From: Acidisoma silvae
GTDB lineage: Bacteria; Pseudomonadota; Alphaproteobacteria; Acetobacterales; Acetobacteraceae
DNA: 64,000 nt
NCBI RefSeq assembly: GCF_020618775.1
Contig: NZ_JAESVB010000002.1
Coordinates: 558,001 to 622,000 of the forward strand
Reading direction: 5' to 3'
A model generated the notes under the pieces. It did not search any database. It worked only from the letters and a program-made list of their open reading frames with translations, and had not been told where the DNA came from. Of this stretch, positions 18,002 through 28,802 are shown in pieces. The position numbers and the translations under genes were made by a program. The number at the start of each line of letters is the position of its first letter. Positions within the stretch are counted from its first letter, which is position 1.

Positions 18002-18861
18002 AGCCGGCCACCGCGCAGCAGAATCACGCCACGCTCCAGCAGCGTCACCGCCAGCAGCCCGGCGAGCGCCAGCAAGCTGGCCATGACCAGCGCGCTCCAC
18101 ATCATCATCGTCTGCCCATAATAGCTGCCGGCCAGCAGGCGGGCACCGAGGCCGACCTGAGCCCCCGTGGGCATTTCCGCGACAATGGCGCCTGTCACGG
18201 CCAGGGCGACGGCAACCTTCAGGCTGGGAAACAGAAAGGCCATGGCGGAAGGCCAGCGCAGCTTGGCAAAGATCGTCATCTCTCCGGCGCTATAGGTATG
18301 CATCAGGTCCAGTTGCAGCGGATCGGGCGTGCGAAACCCCTTCACCATGCCGACCGTCACCGGAAAAAAGGTGAGATAGGCGACGATGGCCGCTTTCGGC
18401 ACTAACCCGGTCACGCCCATGGCCCCCAGCGCCACCACCAGCATCGGCGCAATCGCCAGCACCGGCACGGTCTGGCTGGCGATGACCCAGGGCATGACGG
18501 ACCGGTCCAGCGTGCGGATATGGACGATGCCGATGGCAAGCAAAATGCCGAGAATAAGGCCGAAGAACAGCCCGATCACGGTCGTCTCCGCCGTATAGCC
18601 CGCTTGCAGCAACAGGTTGCGTGGGGAGGAGAGTGGAAAGCCGAAGACGCTGTAGATCAGCGCCGAGGCGATCTGGTCCGGCGCCGGCAACACCGGCCGA
18701 TCCATCGACCAACAGGCCTGGGCGACTGCCCAAAGCCCGTGCGGCTGGTCAGGGTCCATCAGCGCTTCCGCCTGCGGCGCATTCAGCCAGACGGCCGCCG
18801 CGTACCAAAGGATCAGCACCGCGACCAGCACGGTCGCGACGGGCAAGGCTTTTTTCGTCAT
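17998..18861 (-). CDS. ABC transporter permease (SsuC/TauC-like), first of a pair
   Basis: A 287-aa inner-membrane permease with about six hydrophobic segments. The core includes TAETTVIGLFFGLILGILLA and the EAA loop AGEMTIFAKLRWPSAMAFLFP. An insert between the first helix and the core (residues about 30-65) resembles that of pyrimidine- and riboflavin-precursor importers, but this is a weak hint. It is separated from the ATPase gene by 138 bp that contain repeat copy 2, and overlaps the next permease by 4 nt. Confidence 0.87.
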   Translation of the reverse strand: MTKKALPVATVLVAVLILWYAAAVWLNAPQAEALMDPDQPHGLWAVAQACWSMDRPVLPAPDQIASALIYSVFGFPLSSPRNLLLQAGYTAETTVIGLFFGLILGILLAIGIVHIRTLDRSVMPWVIASQTVPVLAIAPMLVVALGAMGVTGLVPKAAIVAYLTFFPVTVGMVKGFRTPDPLQLDLMHTYSAGEMTIFAKLRWPSAMAFLFPSLKVAVALAVTGAIVAEMPTGAQVGLGARLLAGSYYGQTMMMWSALVMASLLALAGLLAVTLLERGVILLRGGRL

Positions 18862-18880
18862 GCGCCGATCGCTTTTCTTT

Positions 18881-18980
18881 CGTCACCCGCGGACTTGTTC
18901 CGCGGGTCTACCGGTCCAGGCGCCCAAACGCCGTCCTGGCGCCGCAACGGGTAGATGCCCGGCATGAAGCCGGGCATGAC
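18881..18980. repeat. Paired palindromic (REP/BIME-like) repeat, copy 2
   Basis: A 100-bp unit collinear with copy 1. Its left stem reads ACCCGCGG with CCGCGGGT, and its right stem TGCCCGGC with GCCGGGCA, so both stems differ from copy 1 by paired changes. It lies inside the transport operon between the ATPase and the first permease, where it may stabilise or segment the transcript. Confidence 0.85.
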
Positions 18981-18999
18981 GAGACTGAATAGGGCCGCC

Positions 19000-19797
19000 T
19001 CACCCATGCCCATGGCCGTCATACAAAGCGGCACGCACGCGGTGCGACAGCGCCAGAAATTCCGGCGTCTCGCGATCTTCCAGGCGCCGCAGGCGCGGCA
19101 GGGCGCTTTCGATCACCTCCACCACCCGGCCCGGACGCAGCGACATGACGACGATATGGGTGGAGAGGAAAACGGCCTCAGGAATGGAATGCGTGACGAA
19201 AACGCCCGTCAGCCCGCTGCTCGCCCAAAGCTCATGCAAATGCAGATTGAGCCCGTCGCGCGTAATCTCATCCAGGGCGCCGAAAGGCTCATCCATCAGC
19301 AGAAGGCTGGGTTTGAAGCTGAGCGCGCGGGCGATGGAGACGCGCTGCTGCATGCCGCCCGACAGCTGCCAGGGAAATTTCCGGGCAAAATCAGCCAGAC
19401 CCACCAGAGCCAGATTGCGCTCGGCCTCGGCCTGCCGCTCGGCCCGGCCCATGCCGGCAATCTCCAACGGCAGCGTCACATTGCGGGCGACGGATCGCCA
19501 GGGCAGCAGAGCCGGCGCCTGAAAGACATAGCCGTAGGCCCGCGCCAGCCGCGCGGCCTCGGGCGTCATGCCGTTCACCCGCAGCAGACCGGAGCTCGGC
19601 TGCACCAGATCGGCGATGGCGCGCAGCAGGGTCGTCTTGCCGCAGCCTGAGGGGCCGATGAGAGAGACGAAATCACCCTGTCCGATTGTCAGGTCGATAT
19701 CGGACAGCGCCAGCGTCGCGGCATCCCCTGTGCCGAAGCGGATAGAAAGGTTCTCCGCAACGACCGCTGCCCCGGCCAAGGGGTTGGAGGCGTCCAC
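19000..19797 (-). CDS. ABC transporter ATP-binding protein (SsuB/TauB-like)
   Basis: A 265-aa ATPase with Walker A LIGPSGCGKTTLLRAIA, Q-loop YVFQAPALLPWRSV, signature WQLSGGMQQRVSIARAL, Walker B LLLMDEPFGALDEITR and the switch histidine THSIPEA. It belongs to the nitrate/sulfonate/taurine class that pairs with NMT1-type binding proteins. The GTG start lies 2 nt after the amidohydrolase stop, so enzyme and transporter genes are cotranscribed. It powers the two permeases downstream. Confidence 0.92.
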   Translation of the reverse strand: MDASNPLAGAAVVAENLSIRFGTGDAATLALSDIDLTIGQGDFVSLIGPSGCGKTTLLRAIADLVQPSSGLLRVNGMTPEAARLARAYGYVFQAPALLPWRSVARNVTLPLEIAGMGRAERQAEAERNLALVGLADFARKFPWQLSGGMQQRVSIARALSFKPSLLLMDEPFGALDEITRDGLNLHLHELWASSGLTGVFVTHSIPEAVFLSTHIVVMSLRPGRVVEVIESALPRLRRLEDRETPEFLALSHRVRAALYDGHGHG

Positions 19798-19799
19798 GG

Positions 19800-21056
19800 T
19801 CAGCTCTGGCCCGAGAGCTTCGCATCCATCGCCAGCACCGCCTGCAACAGCACGGTGGCGCCGGCCGCGACATCGCCCGGCTCGGCGCTTTCGATCTCAT
19901 TATGGCTGATGCCGCCGGCGCAGGGCACGAAGATCATCGTCGTCGGCGCGACCGAGGCGACATAGGCCGAATCATGCCCGGCGCCGGAAATGATATCCCG
20001 ATGCGGAAAGCCGGCCTGCACGGCCGCGGCACGGACGGCGGTCACGCAATCGGCGTCGAAATGCACGGCCGGGGAATTCCAGATACAGGTGAGGTCAGCC
20101 GCGACGCCGCTGGATGCGGCGACCGTCGCCAGACGCTCGGTCAGCTTCTGCTCCATCGCTGACAACACAGAATCATCGGGGTCACGGAAATCGACGGTGA
20201 AGAAGGTCTCACCCGGAATAACGTTGCGGCTATTGGGCCGCGCCTCGATCAAGCCCACCGTACCGACCGCATTGGGCGCATGTTCCAGCGCGATCTGCTG
20301 CACCACTTCGATCATCCGGGCGGTCGCGACCAGCGCATCCTGGCGCAGATACATGGGCGTGGAACCGGCATGGCTGTCGACGCCCGTCACCGTCACCTCA
20401 TACCAGCGCATGCCCTGCACGCCGGTGACAACGCCGATGGTCTTTGCCTCGGCCTCCAGGATCGGCCCCTGCTCGATATGCAGCTCGAAATGCGCGGCGA
20501 GCGGATGCGCGCCGCAGGCCTCGTCACCGATGAAGCCGATATCGCGCAGCGCATCGCCGAAACGGATGCCGTCCCGGTCCTCCCGCGCATAAGCCCAGTC
20601 CTTCGTGAACTTGCCGGCGAAAACGCCGGAGGAGAGCATGGCCGGCGCGAAGCGGCTGCCTTCCTCGTTCGTCCAGTTAATCACCTCGATCGGATGCGTC
20701 GTCTCATAGCCCGCATCCTGCAATGTGCGCAGCAGTTCCAGTCCTGACAGCACACCGATGATACCGTCGAATTTGCCGCCCGTCGGCTGCGTATCCAGAT
20801 GGCTGCCGATGGCGATGGGCGGCAGGCCGTTATCCTTCCCCGGCCGGCGGGCGAAGATATTGCCCATATCGTCGATGGTGACCGCGCAACCTGCGGCTTC
20901 GCAGGCGGCGATGAACCAGCGCCGCACCTCGGCGTCCAGCTCCGTCAGCGTCAGGCGCTTGATGCCGCCCTTGGCCGTGCCGCCGATCCGGGCGGTATCC
21001 AGAATGCTGTCCCAGAGACGGGCCGGGTCGATGGCGAGATTGGTGGCGAGACTCAT
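19800..21056 (-). CDS. M20-family Zn amidohydrolase, N-carbamoyl-beta-alanine amidase/hydantoinase-C type
   Basis: A 418-aa protein with all M20 carbamoylase motifs: GSHLDTQPTGGKFDG (metal ligands), NEEGSRF, HIEQGPILE, GAGHDSAY and ISHNE. The family cleaves N-carbamoyl beta- or alpha-amino acids to the amino acid, CO2 and NH3. Sitting between preA and a transporter ATPase, and with dihydropyrimidinase divergent, it is best read as beta-ureidopropionase, the last step of the reductive pathway. N-carbamoyl-L-amino-acid hydrolase or allantoate amidohydrolase are alternatives. Its ATG overlaps the preA stop by 4 nt. Confidence 0.9.
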   Translation of the reverse strand: MSLATNLAIDPARLWDSILDTARIGGTAKGGIKRLTLTELDAEVRRWFIAACEAAGCAVTIDDMGNIFARRPGKDNGLPPIAIGSHLDTQPTGGKFDGIIGVLSGLELLRTLQDAGYETTHPIEVINWTNEEGSRFAPAMLSSGVFAGKFTKDWAYAREDRDGIRFGDALRDIGFIGDEACGAHPLAAHFELHIEQGPILEAEAKTIGVVTGVQGMRWYEVTVTGVDSHAGSTPMYLRQDALVATARMIEVVQQIALEHAPNAVGTVGLIEARPNSRNVIPGETFFTVDFRDPDDSVLSAMEQKLTERLATVAASSGVAADLTCIWNSPAVHFDADCVTAVRAAAVQAGFPHRDIISGAGHDSAYVASVAPTTMIFVPCAGGISHNEIESAEPGDVAAGATVLLQAVLAMDAKLSGQS

Positions 21057-22351
21057 ACCAAGGCTTTCGTCTGTGAAGGCGGGGCGTCCGCCCGAAGCGG
21101 GTTATTGGGGTGCTCTTTCCAGGTGGAGAAGGCAAGCCCGGTCTCAGCCGGGTTCATGGTGATGCAATTGTCGACCGGGCAGACATGAGCGCAGAGGTTG
21201 CACCCGACGCATTCATCCTCGATCACCTCGTAATGCCGGCGGCCATCGACCTTCGCGGCGCTGATGGCCTGATGCGCCGTATCCTCGCAGGCGATGTGGC
21301 ACAGGCCGCATTTGACGCAGAGATCCTGGTTGATATGGGCCAGCGTCTTGAAATTGATATTGAGGTCTTCCCAATGCACGAAATTGGGAATCGCCTTGCC
21401 CTGAAAATCCTTGATGCGGGCATAGCCCTTCTGGTCCATCCAATTGGACAGGCCGTCCGTCAGATCGTCGATGATGCGGAATCCATGGTGCATCGCGGCC
21501 GTGCAGATCTGCACCGTGCCAGAGCCCAGAGCGATGAATTCCGCCGCATCATTCCAGGTTGATATGCCACCGATGCCGGAAATGGGCAGGCCGGCCATAT
21601 CCCGCGCCCGCGCGATTTCACCCACCATGCGCAGCGCAATCGGCTTCACGCCCGGCCCGCAATAGCCGCCATGAGTACCCATGCCGCCGACGACGGGCGT
21701 GGGAGCCATGGCATCAAGATCGATCGACATGATCGACATGATCGTGTTGATCAGCGAAACCGCATCCGCCCCACCGCGATGCGCGGCGCGCGCCGGCGCC
21801 AGAATATCCGTCACATTCGGCGTCAGCTTCACGATGGTCGGCATCCGCGTATGCTGCTTGCACCAGCGCGTGACCATCTCGACATAATCAGGCACCTGGC
21901 CCACGGCCGCGCCCATGCCGCGCTCACTCATGCCATGCGGACAGCCGAAATTCAGTTCGATACCGTCCGCGCCGGTGTCTTCCACCAGCGGCAGAATCGC
22001 CTTCCACGCTTCTTCCTCGCAAGGCACCATGAGGCTGACGATGATGGCCCGATCCGGGAAATCCCGCTTCACGGACTTGATTTCGCGCAGATTCACGTCC
22101 AGCGGCCGATCCGTGATCAGCTCGATATTGTTGAAGCCCATGATGCGGTTGCCGCCATAGGACGCAGCGCCGTAGCGGCTGGAGACATTGACCACCGGCG
22201 GATCCTCGCCCAGCGTCTTCCATACCACACCGCCCCAACCCGCCTTCAGAGCGCGGACGACGTTATATTCCTTGTCGGTCGGCGGGGCGGAAGCCAGCCA
22301 GAAAGGATTGGGCGATTTGATGCCGGCGAAATTGACGGAGAGATCGGCCAT
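21053..22351 (-). CDS. preA: NAD-dependent dihydropyrimidine dehydrogenase subunit PreA
   Basis: PreA is the FMN- and Fe-S-containing catalytic subunit that reduces uracil and thymine to their 5,6-dihydro forms. The 432-aa product has the dihydroorotate-dehydrogenase-like barrel (PNPFWLASAPPTDKEYNV at the start, ELNFGCPHGMSERGMG with the active-site region, IGGISTWNDAAEFI) and a C-terminal pair of 4Fe-4S motifs, CVKCGLCHIAC and CVGCNLCAHVC. Length matches E. coli PreA (about 411 aa). It follows preT by 17 bp and overlaps the amidohydrolase. Confidence 0.96.
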   Translation of the reverse strand: MADLSVNFAGIKSPNPFWLASAPPTDKEYNVVRALKAGWGGVVWKTLGEDPPVVNVSSRYGAASYGGNRIMGFNNIELITDRPLDVNLREIKSVKRDFPDRAIIVSLMVPCEEEAWKAILPLVEDTGADGIELNFGCPHGMSERGMGAAVGQVPDYVEMVTRWCKQHTRMPTIVKLTPNVTDILAPARAAHRGGADAVSLINTIMSIMSIDLDAMAPTPVVGGMGTHGGYCGPGVKPIALRMVGEIARARDMAGLPISGIGGISTWNDAAEFIALGSGTVQICTAAMHHGFRIIDDLTDGLSNWMDQKGYARIKDFQGKAIPNFVHWEDLNINFKTLAHINQDLCVKCGLCHIACEDTAHQAISAAKVDGRRHYEVIEDECVGCNLCAHVCPVDNCITMNPAETGLAFSTWKEHPNNPLRADAPPSQTKALV

Positions 22352-22368
22352 GGTTTCGGTCCCCGTTC

Positions 22369-23700
22369 TTAGGCTTTGAGGAAACGGTCGATAGCCATCG
22401 CGGCATCCCGCCCATGGGCGACGGCCTGCACCGTCAGATCCTCACCCGCGCTGACGCAGTCACCGCCCGCAAAAACCCCGGGCAGAGACGTCTGGTAATC
22501 ATCGCCCACGCCGATGCGCTTGCCGCCCAGGTCAGGCGCGGTCCCGGCAGTCAGCGGTTCCGGCAGAAAGCTCTGGCCCACGGCCTTCAGCACCAGATCG
22601 GCCGGCAGGCTCACCCGCTCCTCGGTCAGCACGAGTTTGGCGCCGCTCACCGTGGTTTTGGCGCAGATGACGGCATGGGCTTCCACTGCGACCGGCGCCA
22701 GGAAATGGCGGATGCCGACACCGTGCGTCTGCGCCCAATCCTGCTCCACCTTGGTCGCTCCTATCTGCTCTGGCCCACGGCGGTAGGCCAAGGTGACGGT
22801 CTCTGCGCCCAGCAACTTCACCTGGGTGGCGGCGTCGATAGCGGTATTGCCGCCGCCGATGACGACGACATGACCCTTTGCCAGTACCGCCGCCTCGACA
22901 GGGTTCTGGCGCAGCAATTCGATGAAACCGAGCGCATCCATCACATGCGCGGCCCCCTCGCCCGGCACGCCCAATGCGTTCGGATCGGCAAGACCGATTG
23001 CCACAAACACGGCATCGAATTCCTGCCGCAGCTTATCCAGTGTCAGGTCAGGCCCAAGCGGGGTGCCGTATTCGATAGCGATGCCGCCGATACCGAGAAT
23101 AAAAGCCACTTCGCGCTGTGCGAAGTCATCCACCACCTTATAGGCGGCGATGCCATATTCGTTCAGCCCACCGGGCTTGGGCCGGGCTTCATAGACCAGG
23201 ACGTCATGACCCAGCGTGGCAAGGCGGTGAGCGCAGGCAAGGCCGGCCGGGCCTGCGCCGACCACGGCCACGCGCTTGCCTGTCAGCGGCGCACGCGCAA
23301 AAGGCTGCTCGCCGGTCGCCATCAGGTGATCGGTCGCAAAGCGTTGCAGGCTGCCGATGGTGACGGGCTTGCCCTCCTGCGCTTCACGGACACAGGCCTC
23401 TTCACACAAAATTTCCGTAGGGCAGACACGGGCGCAGCTGCCGCCGAAAATATTGCTTTCCAGGATGGTGACAGCCGAGCCGCGCAGATTGCCGGTGCGA
23501 ATTTTGCCGATGAAGCCGGGAATATCGATGCCCGTCGGGCAGGCATCCACGCAAGGCGCGTCGTAGCAGAAATAACAGCGGTCAGCCTCGACCCTGGCTT
23601 CGTCGCGCGACAGCGGAGCGGTCATTTCCCCAAGCTTGATCGCGACCTCTGCCGCACGGGCAGAAACGCCCAAAACTTGCTCGCCAAGCCCTTCCGACAT
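22369..23700 (-). CDS. preT: NAD-dependent dihydropyrimidine dehydrogenase subunit PreT
   Basis: PreT is the FAD/NAD(P)H subunit that feeds electrons to PreA. From the ATG at 23700 (GGGGGA upstream) the 443-aa product has an N-terminal Fe-S region, DRCYFCYDAPCVDACPTGIDI and CARVCPTEILCEEACVR, then two Rossmann motifs: VVGAGPAGLACAHRL (FAD) and VVIGGGNTAIDAAT (NADH). The C-terminus GVFAGGDCV is the family's FAD-closing segment. It is the first gene of a minus-strand run of enzymes and transporters about 13 kb long, and is divergent from hydA. Confidence 0.95.
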   Translation of the reverse strand: MSEGLGEQVLGVSARAAEVAIKLGEMTAPLSRDEARVEADRCYFCYDAPCVDACPTGIDIPGFIGKIRTGNLRGSAVTILESNIFGGSCARVCPTEILCEEACVREAQEGKPVTIGSLQRFATDHLMATGEQPFARAPLTGKRVAVVGAGPAGLACAHRLATLGHDVLVYEARPKPGGLNEYGIAAYKVVDDFAQREVAFILGIGGIAIEYGTPLGPDLTLDKLRQEFDAVFVAIGLADPNALGVPGEGAAHVMDALGFIELLRQNPVEAAVLAKGHVVVIGGGNTAIDAATQVKLLGAETVTLAYRRGPEQIGATKVEQDWAQTHGVGIRHFLAPVAVEAHAVICAKTTVSGAKLVLTEERVSLPADLVLKAVGQSFLPEPLTAGTAPDLGGKRIGVGDDYQTSLPGVFAGGDCVSAGEDLTVQAVAHGRDAAMAIDRFLKA

Positions 23701-23738
23701 GCATTCCCCCGGTCTGACGATGGATGGATGCTGCTTAA

Positions 23739-25666
<1,928 letters not shown>

Positions 25667-25670
<4 letters not shown>

Positions 25671-25918
25671 GGCTCGCCAGCCCAACCCGCCTCAATCGCT
25701 TCGTTGATTTCTTCAATCGTTGCGACTTTCGTCGTTTTTCCGGCAAGCAGACCGATAAAACCATCGATCGTTCCAGCAGGATTTGCGGCACGGAGGGCGA
25801 TCCGGCCATCGGGCAGCTTGTCCAGCTCAATCTTGTCGCCCGGACGGATGCCAAGATGGCTCAGCACGTCCTTGCGGAAGGTCACCTGCCCGCGCGCCGT
25901 TACCGTGAGAATGGCCAT
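25667..25918 (-). CDS. AbrB/MazE-like (VapB) antitoxin
   Basis: An 83-aa protein beginning MAILTVTARGQVTFRKDVLS, a swapped-hairpin AbrB DNA-binding domain (residues 1-48), followed by an acidic C-terminal tail, VATIEEINEAIEAGWAGEP, that would wrap the PIN toxin. The ATG at 25918 follows GGAGG. It is expected to neutralise the downstream VapC and repress its own promoter through the dyad described at 25951-25968. Confidence 0.88.
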
Positions 25919-25946
25919 TGCTTCAACCTCCTCTCCTACCATCAAA

Positions 25947-25975
25947 AATGTAATGCAATTATGCATTATTTTCAA
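25947..25975 (-). promoter_or_regulatory. vapBC promoter with embedded operator
   Basis: On the minus strand a -35 TTGAAA and a -10 TACATT are separated by exactly 17 bp. The spacer holds a dyad TAATGCA-ATTA-TGCATTA (25951-25968, written on the plus strand), the kind of site AbrB-type antitoxins bind. Placement inside the promoter predicts direct autorepression. The AT-rich segment stands out in this GC-rich chromosome. Confidence 0.65.
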
Positions 25976-26015
25976 CACCGATTGTCTCGCATGGATCCGC
26001 TTGGCTAGATGCAGC

Positions 26016-26402
26016 ATGACCCAGCGCATCGCCTCCATCACCCTGCTCGTCGATTCCTACGACACGGCAATCGCCTATTACGTCAGCGCGCTCGGCTTCG
26101 CTTTGCTCATCGATCATGATCGCGGCAATGGGGATCGCTGGGTCGAAGTGGCGCCTTCAGGCGGCGGTGTCGCCATACGTCTGGCTGTCGCCAAAAACGA
26201 AGCACAGCGGCAGGCCATGGGCGCCCAGGCCGGCGGTCGTGTGCTCTGCGTGCTGCAAACGGATGATCTGGCGCGGGATGTGGCTGCCTATAGGGCGCGC
26301 GGCGTCATCTTTCAGGAGGAACCGCGCCAGGAGAGTTATGGCGCGGTAGCGGTCTTCCAGGATTATCTCGGCAACCGCTGGGACTTGATCCAGCCGGCCT
26401 AA
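26016..26402 (+). CDS. VOC (glyoxalase/bleomycin resistance) family protein
   Basis: A 128-aa protein with the vicinal-oxygen-chelate fold: SITLLVDSYDTAIAYYVSALGF for the first beta-alpha-beta unit, and GAVAVFQDYLGNRWDLIQ at the end, where the C-terminal metal-ligand region lies. Substrate is not predictable. It is convergent with the coiled-coil gene (4-nt overlap). Confidence 0.82.
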   Translation: MTQRIASITLLVDSYDTAIAYYVSALGFALLIDHDRGNGDRWVEVAPSGGGVAIRLAVAKNEAQRQAMGAQAGGRVLCVLQTDDLARDVAAYRARGVIFQEEPRQESYGAVAVFQDYLGNRWDLIQPA

Positions 26403-26680
26403 GGCTGGCGGGGGCCGTTGCTTGCTTCGATATCCGCCATGCGGATTTCCAAAGCGCGGCGCCAATTCACCCCTACGCCCATGATCTCAGCCTTGATCGT
26501 GGTTTCCAGATCGTCACGCAGTTCTTCCATGCGTCGTTCCAGCCGCTTCACCCGATCGAATGTCGAGAGCGACAAGGTGCGAACATCGCCGACTTCGACG
26601 CGCAGGCTTTTGACCTCGTCCCGAATTTCGCGCAGCAGCAGATTCGTCAGGCTCTCGGTCTCGTTCACGGTATCACCCAC
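26399..26680 (-). CDS. Hypothetical small coiled-coil protein
   Basis: A 93-aa, highly charged protein. Residues about 6-65 are heptad-like (LTNLLLREIRDEVKSLRVEV, then FDRVKRLERRMEELRDDLET), predicting one long coiled coil; there is no cysteine, signal peptide or membrane segment. I do not recognise a family. Similar small predicted coiled-coil proteins are common in alphaproteobacteria and may be structural or regulatory partners. Coding is supported by an open frame, codon use like its neighbours and the tight convergent overlap with the VOC gene. Confidence 0.6.
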   Translation of the reverse strand: MGDTVNETESLTNLLLREIRDEVKSLRVEVGDVRTLSLSTFDRVKRLERRMEELRDDLETTIKAEIMGVGVNWRRALEIRMADIEASNGPRQP

Positions 26681-26701
26681 AACCGACTAAGCAATGAGCC
26701 T

Positions 26702-26722
26702 AAGGCGAAATCATTTCGCCTT
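26702..26722 (-). terminator. Hairpin downstream of the suf operon
   Basis: AAGGCGAAAT and ATTTCGCCTT form a 10-bp perfect stem around a single C, 12 nt past the sufA stop. The T-tract is weak on both strands, so it may act as an mRNA-end stabiliser or imperfect terminator. Confidence 0.5.
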
Positions 26723-26734
26723 CAACAATCAGAA

Positions 26735-27118
26735 TTAGACGTAAAAACTCTCGCCGCAGCCGCAGCGGCCTTTTTCGTTCGGATTGACGAAGGTGAAGCC
26801 GGCCGACAGCTTCTCCACCTTATAATCCATCTCGGTGCCGATCAGGAAAAGGCTCGCCTTGCGGTCCACAAGCACGGTCTGGCCGTTGTCGGTCACGACC
26901 TCATCGGTCGGGCCGACCGCATCGACGAAATCCATGTCGTAGGACAGGCCTGAGCAACCCTTGGTGCCGACGGAAATCTTCAGCAGCTTGCCCTGCTGGC
27001 CACCGGCATAAAGCTGCGCCAAGCGCGCGGCTGCCGCGTCCGACAGCTTCATCAGCGGCGGCAGCGCGCGGCGGGCGGGTTTCGGAGCGGCAGAACCCGT
27101 CTCTACGGTTTGGCTCAT
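26735..27118 (-). CDS. sufA: Fe-S cluster A-type carrier, SufA/HesB family
   Basis: A 127-aa A-type carrier that takes Fe-S clusters from SufBCD to apo-proteins. The three conserved cysteines are visible in KGCSGLSY and GRCGCGESF at the C-terminus. An extra N-terminal stretch of about 20 residues (MSQTVETGSAAPKPARRALP) precedes the family core. It is the last gene of the suf operon. Confidence 0.92.
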   Translation of the reverse strand: MSQTVETGSAAPKPARRALPPLMKLSDAAAARLAQLYAGGQQGKLLKISVGTKGCSGLSYDMDFVDAVGPTDEVVTDNGQTVLVDRKASLFLIGTEMDYKVEKLSAGFTFVNPNEKGRCGCGESFYV

Positions 27119-27135
27119 AACGTCCTTCTCCTCGA

Positions 27136-27534
27136 TCAGAACATATTCATGGCAAGACGGGCTTCATCGCTCATCCGGCTCATGTCCCATGGCGGATCCC
27201 ACACTGTCTCGACGTCGCAGGCGGTCACGCCCGGCACGACCATGATCGCTTCGCGCACCATAACGGGCAATTCCTGGGCCGAGGGGCAGCCCGGGGCCGT
27301 CAGCGTCATCTCAACCTTGATCTTGCCGTCATCGGCAATATCGACGGCATAGATGAGGCCGAGTTCGTAGATATTCACCGGAATTTCCGGATCATAGACG
27401 GTCGCAATCGCCTCGATCACGGAATCCTCGCTCACCGAGTCAGACACCGGCGGGGCCACTTCGCCGTCCGGCGTCCAGGCGTGATGCACGGCCTGATCAT
27501 CGGTCGCATCCGGCTTCTGGCTCAACTCGTCCAT
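27136..27534 (-). CDS. sufT: SUF system protein SufT (DUF59/MIP18 family)
   Basis: A 132-aa protein with the DUF59 core: VIEAIATVYDPEIPVNIYELGLIY, then MTLTAPGCPSAQELPVMVREAI, containing the conserved cysteine, and WDPPWDMSRMSDEARL at the end. SufT helps Fe-S protein maturation, though its biochemical step is not settled. The ATG at 27534 has AGGAGA eight bases upstream; another in-frame ATG at 27555 overlaps the sufS stop (TGATG) and would add seven residues. Confidence 0.9.
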   Translation of the reverse strand: MDELSQKPDATDDQAVHHAWTPDGEVAPPVSDSVSEDSVIEAIATVYDPEIPVNIYELGLIYAVDIADDGKIKVEMTLTAPGCPSAQELPVMVREAIMVVPGVTACDVETVWDPPWDMSRMSDEARLAMNMF

Positions 27535-27554
27535 CTTACTCTCCTGCTCCGGCA

Positions 27555-28802
27555 TCAGGCGAAAAACGCTTTGATGCGGCCAAGCGTCTCGGCCAGGAAA
27601 TCGATCTCCGCGATCGTCGTATAGACCCCGAAGGTCGCACGCGCGGTGCTGTCCACGCCCAGACGCTGCATCAGGGGTTCCGCGCAATGATGCCCGGCCC
27701 GGACGGCAATGCCCGAACGGTCCAGCAGCGTCGCCACATCATGCGCGTGCGCGCCGTCCATCGCAAAGGAAATGACGCCGCCCCTGTCCTGGGCATGACC
27801 GTAGATCGTCAGCCCATCGACCGCGGAAAGCTTCGCCAATGCGTGTTCGGTCAGGGCCGCTTCATGCGCCGAAATGGCGTCATAACCGATGCTTTCGACA
27901 TACTGGATCGCGGCATTCAGGCCGATGCCTTCCAGAATGGCCGGCGTGCCCGCCTCGAACTTATGCGGCACGCGCGCCCAGGTGGAGCGCTCAAAGGTGA
28001 CGGAGCTGATCATGTCGCCGCCACCCATGAAAGGCGGCATGGCTTCCAGCAAATCCCGCTTGCCGTACAGCACGCCGATGCCGGTGGGGCCGTACAGCTT
28101 GTGGCCGGTCCAGGCATAGAAATCGACGTCCAGCGCCTGCACATCGACTTTCCGATGCACGATGGCCTGAGACCCATCCAGTAGCACCTTGGCGCCATAG
28201 GCGTGCGCCAGTTGCACGATGCGTTCGGCCGGCGTGCAAGTGCCCAGCACATTCGACATATGGGTGATGGAAACCAAGCCCACCTTGCCGTCGCTCAGCA
28301 GGTCTTCCAGATGCGCCATGTCCAGCTCACCGCTGGCGGTGATCTTCGCCACGCGGAGTTCGATGCCATGGGCATCGCGCAGCATCTGCCACGGGACAAT
28401 ATTGGAGTGGTGCTCCATTTCGGAAATCACCACGGCCTGCCCGGCCTTCATCACGCCGCGCCCATAGCTATAGGCGACGAGGTTCAGCGCCTCGGTGCTG
28501 TTGCGGGTAATGACGATCTCGTCGCGCGATCCGGCATTCATCAGGCGCGCGGCGGAATCCCGCACCGCCTCGAAAGCTTCCGTCGTGCGCTCACTCATCC
28601 AATGCGCACCGCGATGGACATTCGCATATTGCGTTTCCATCGCGTCGCGCATCGCATCGATGACGACCCGGGGCTTCATCGCCGAGGCGCCGCTATCGAG
28701 AAACACCAGCTTCTGGCCCCGCACCGTCTGCGACAGGATGGGAAAATCGGCGCGAATGCGCTCGACATCAAATGCCGCGACCTGCCCCGGAATCGCATTC
28801 AT
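27555..28802 (-). CDS. sufS: Cysteine desulfurase SufS
   Basis: A 415-aa PLP enzyme that takes sulfur from cysteine for Fe-S cluster assembly. The PLP-binding lysine is in WTGHKLYGPTGIGVLYG, and the C-terminal active-site loop with the catalytic cysteine is AVRAGHHCAEPLM. Length and motifs fit group II desulfurases (SufS/CsdA). No SufE or SufU partner is encoded in the cluster. It overlaps sufD by 4 nt. Confidence 0.96.
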   Translation of the reverse strand: MNAIPGQVAAFDVERIRADFPILSQTVRGQKLVFLDSGASAMKPRVVIDAMRDAMETQYANVHRGAHWMSERTTEAFEAVRDSAARLMNAGSRDEIVITRNSTEALNLVAYSYGRGVMKAGQAVVISEMEHHSNIVPWQMLRDAHGIELRVAKITASGELDMAHLEDLLSDGKVGLVSITHMSNVLGTCTPAERIVQLAHAYGAKVLLDGSQAIVHRKVDVQALDVDFYAWTGHKLYGPTGIGVLYGKRDLLEAMPPFMGGGDMISSVTFERSTWARVPHKFEAGTPAILEGIGLNAAIQYVESIGYDAISAHEAALTEHALAKLSAVDGLTIYGHAQDRGGVISFAMDGAHAHDVATLLDRSGIAVRAGHHCAEPLMQRLGVDSTARATFGVYTTIAEIDFLAETLGRIKAFFA

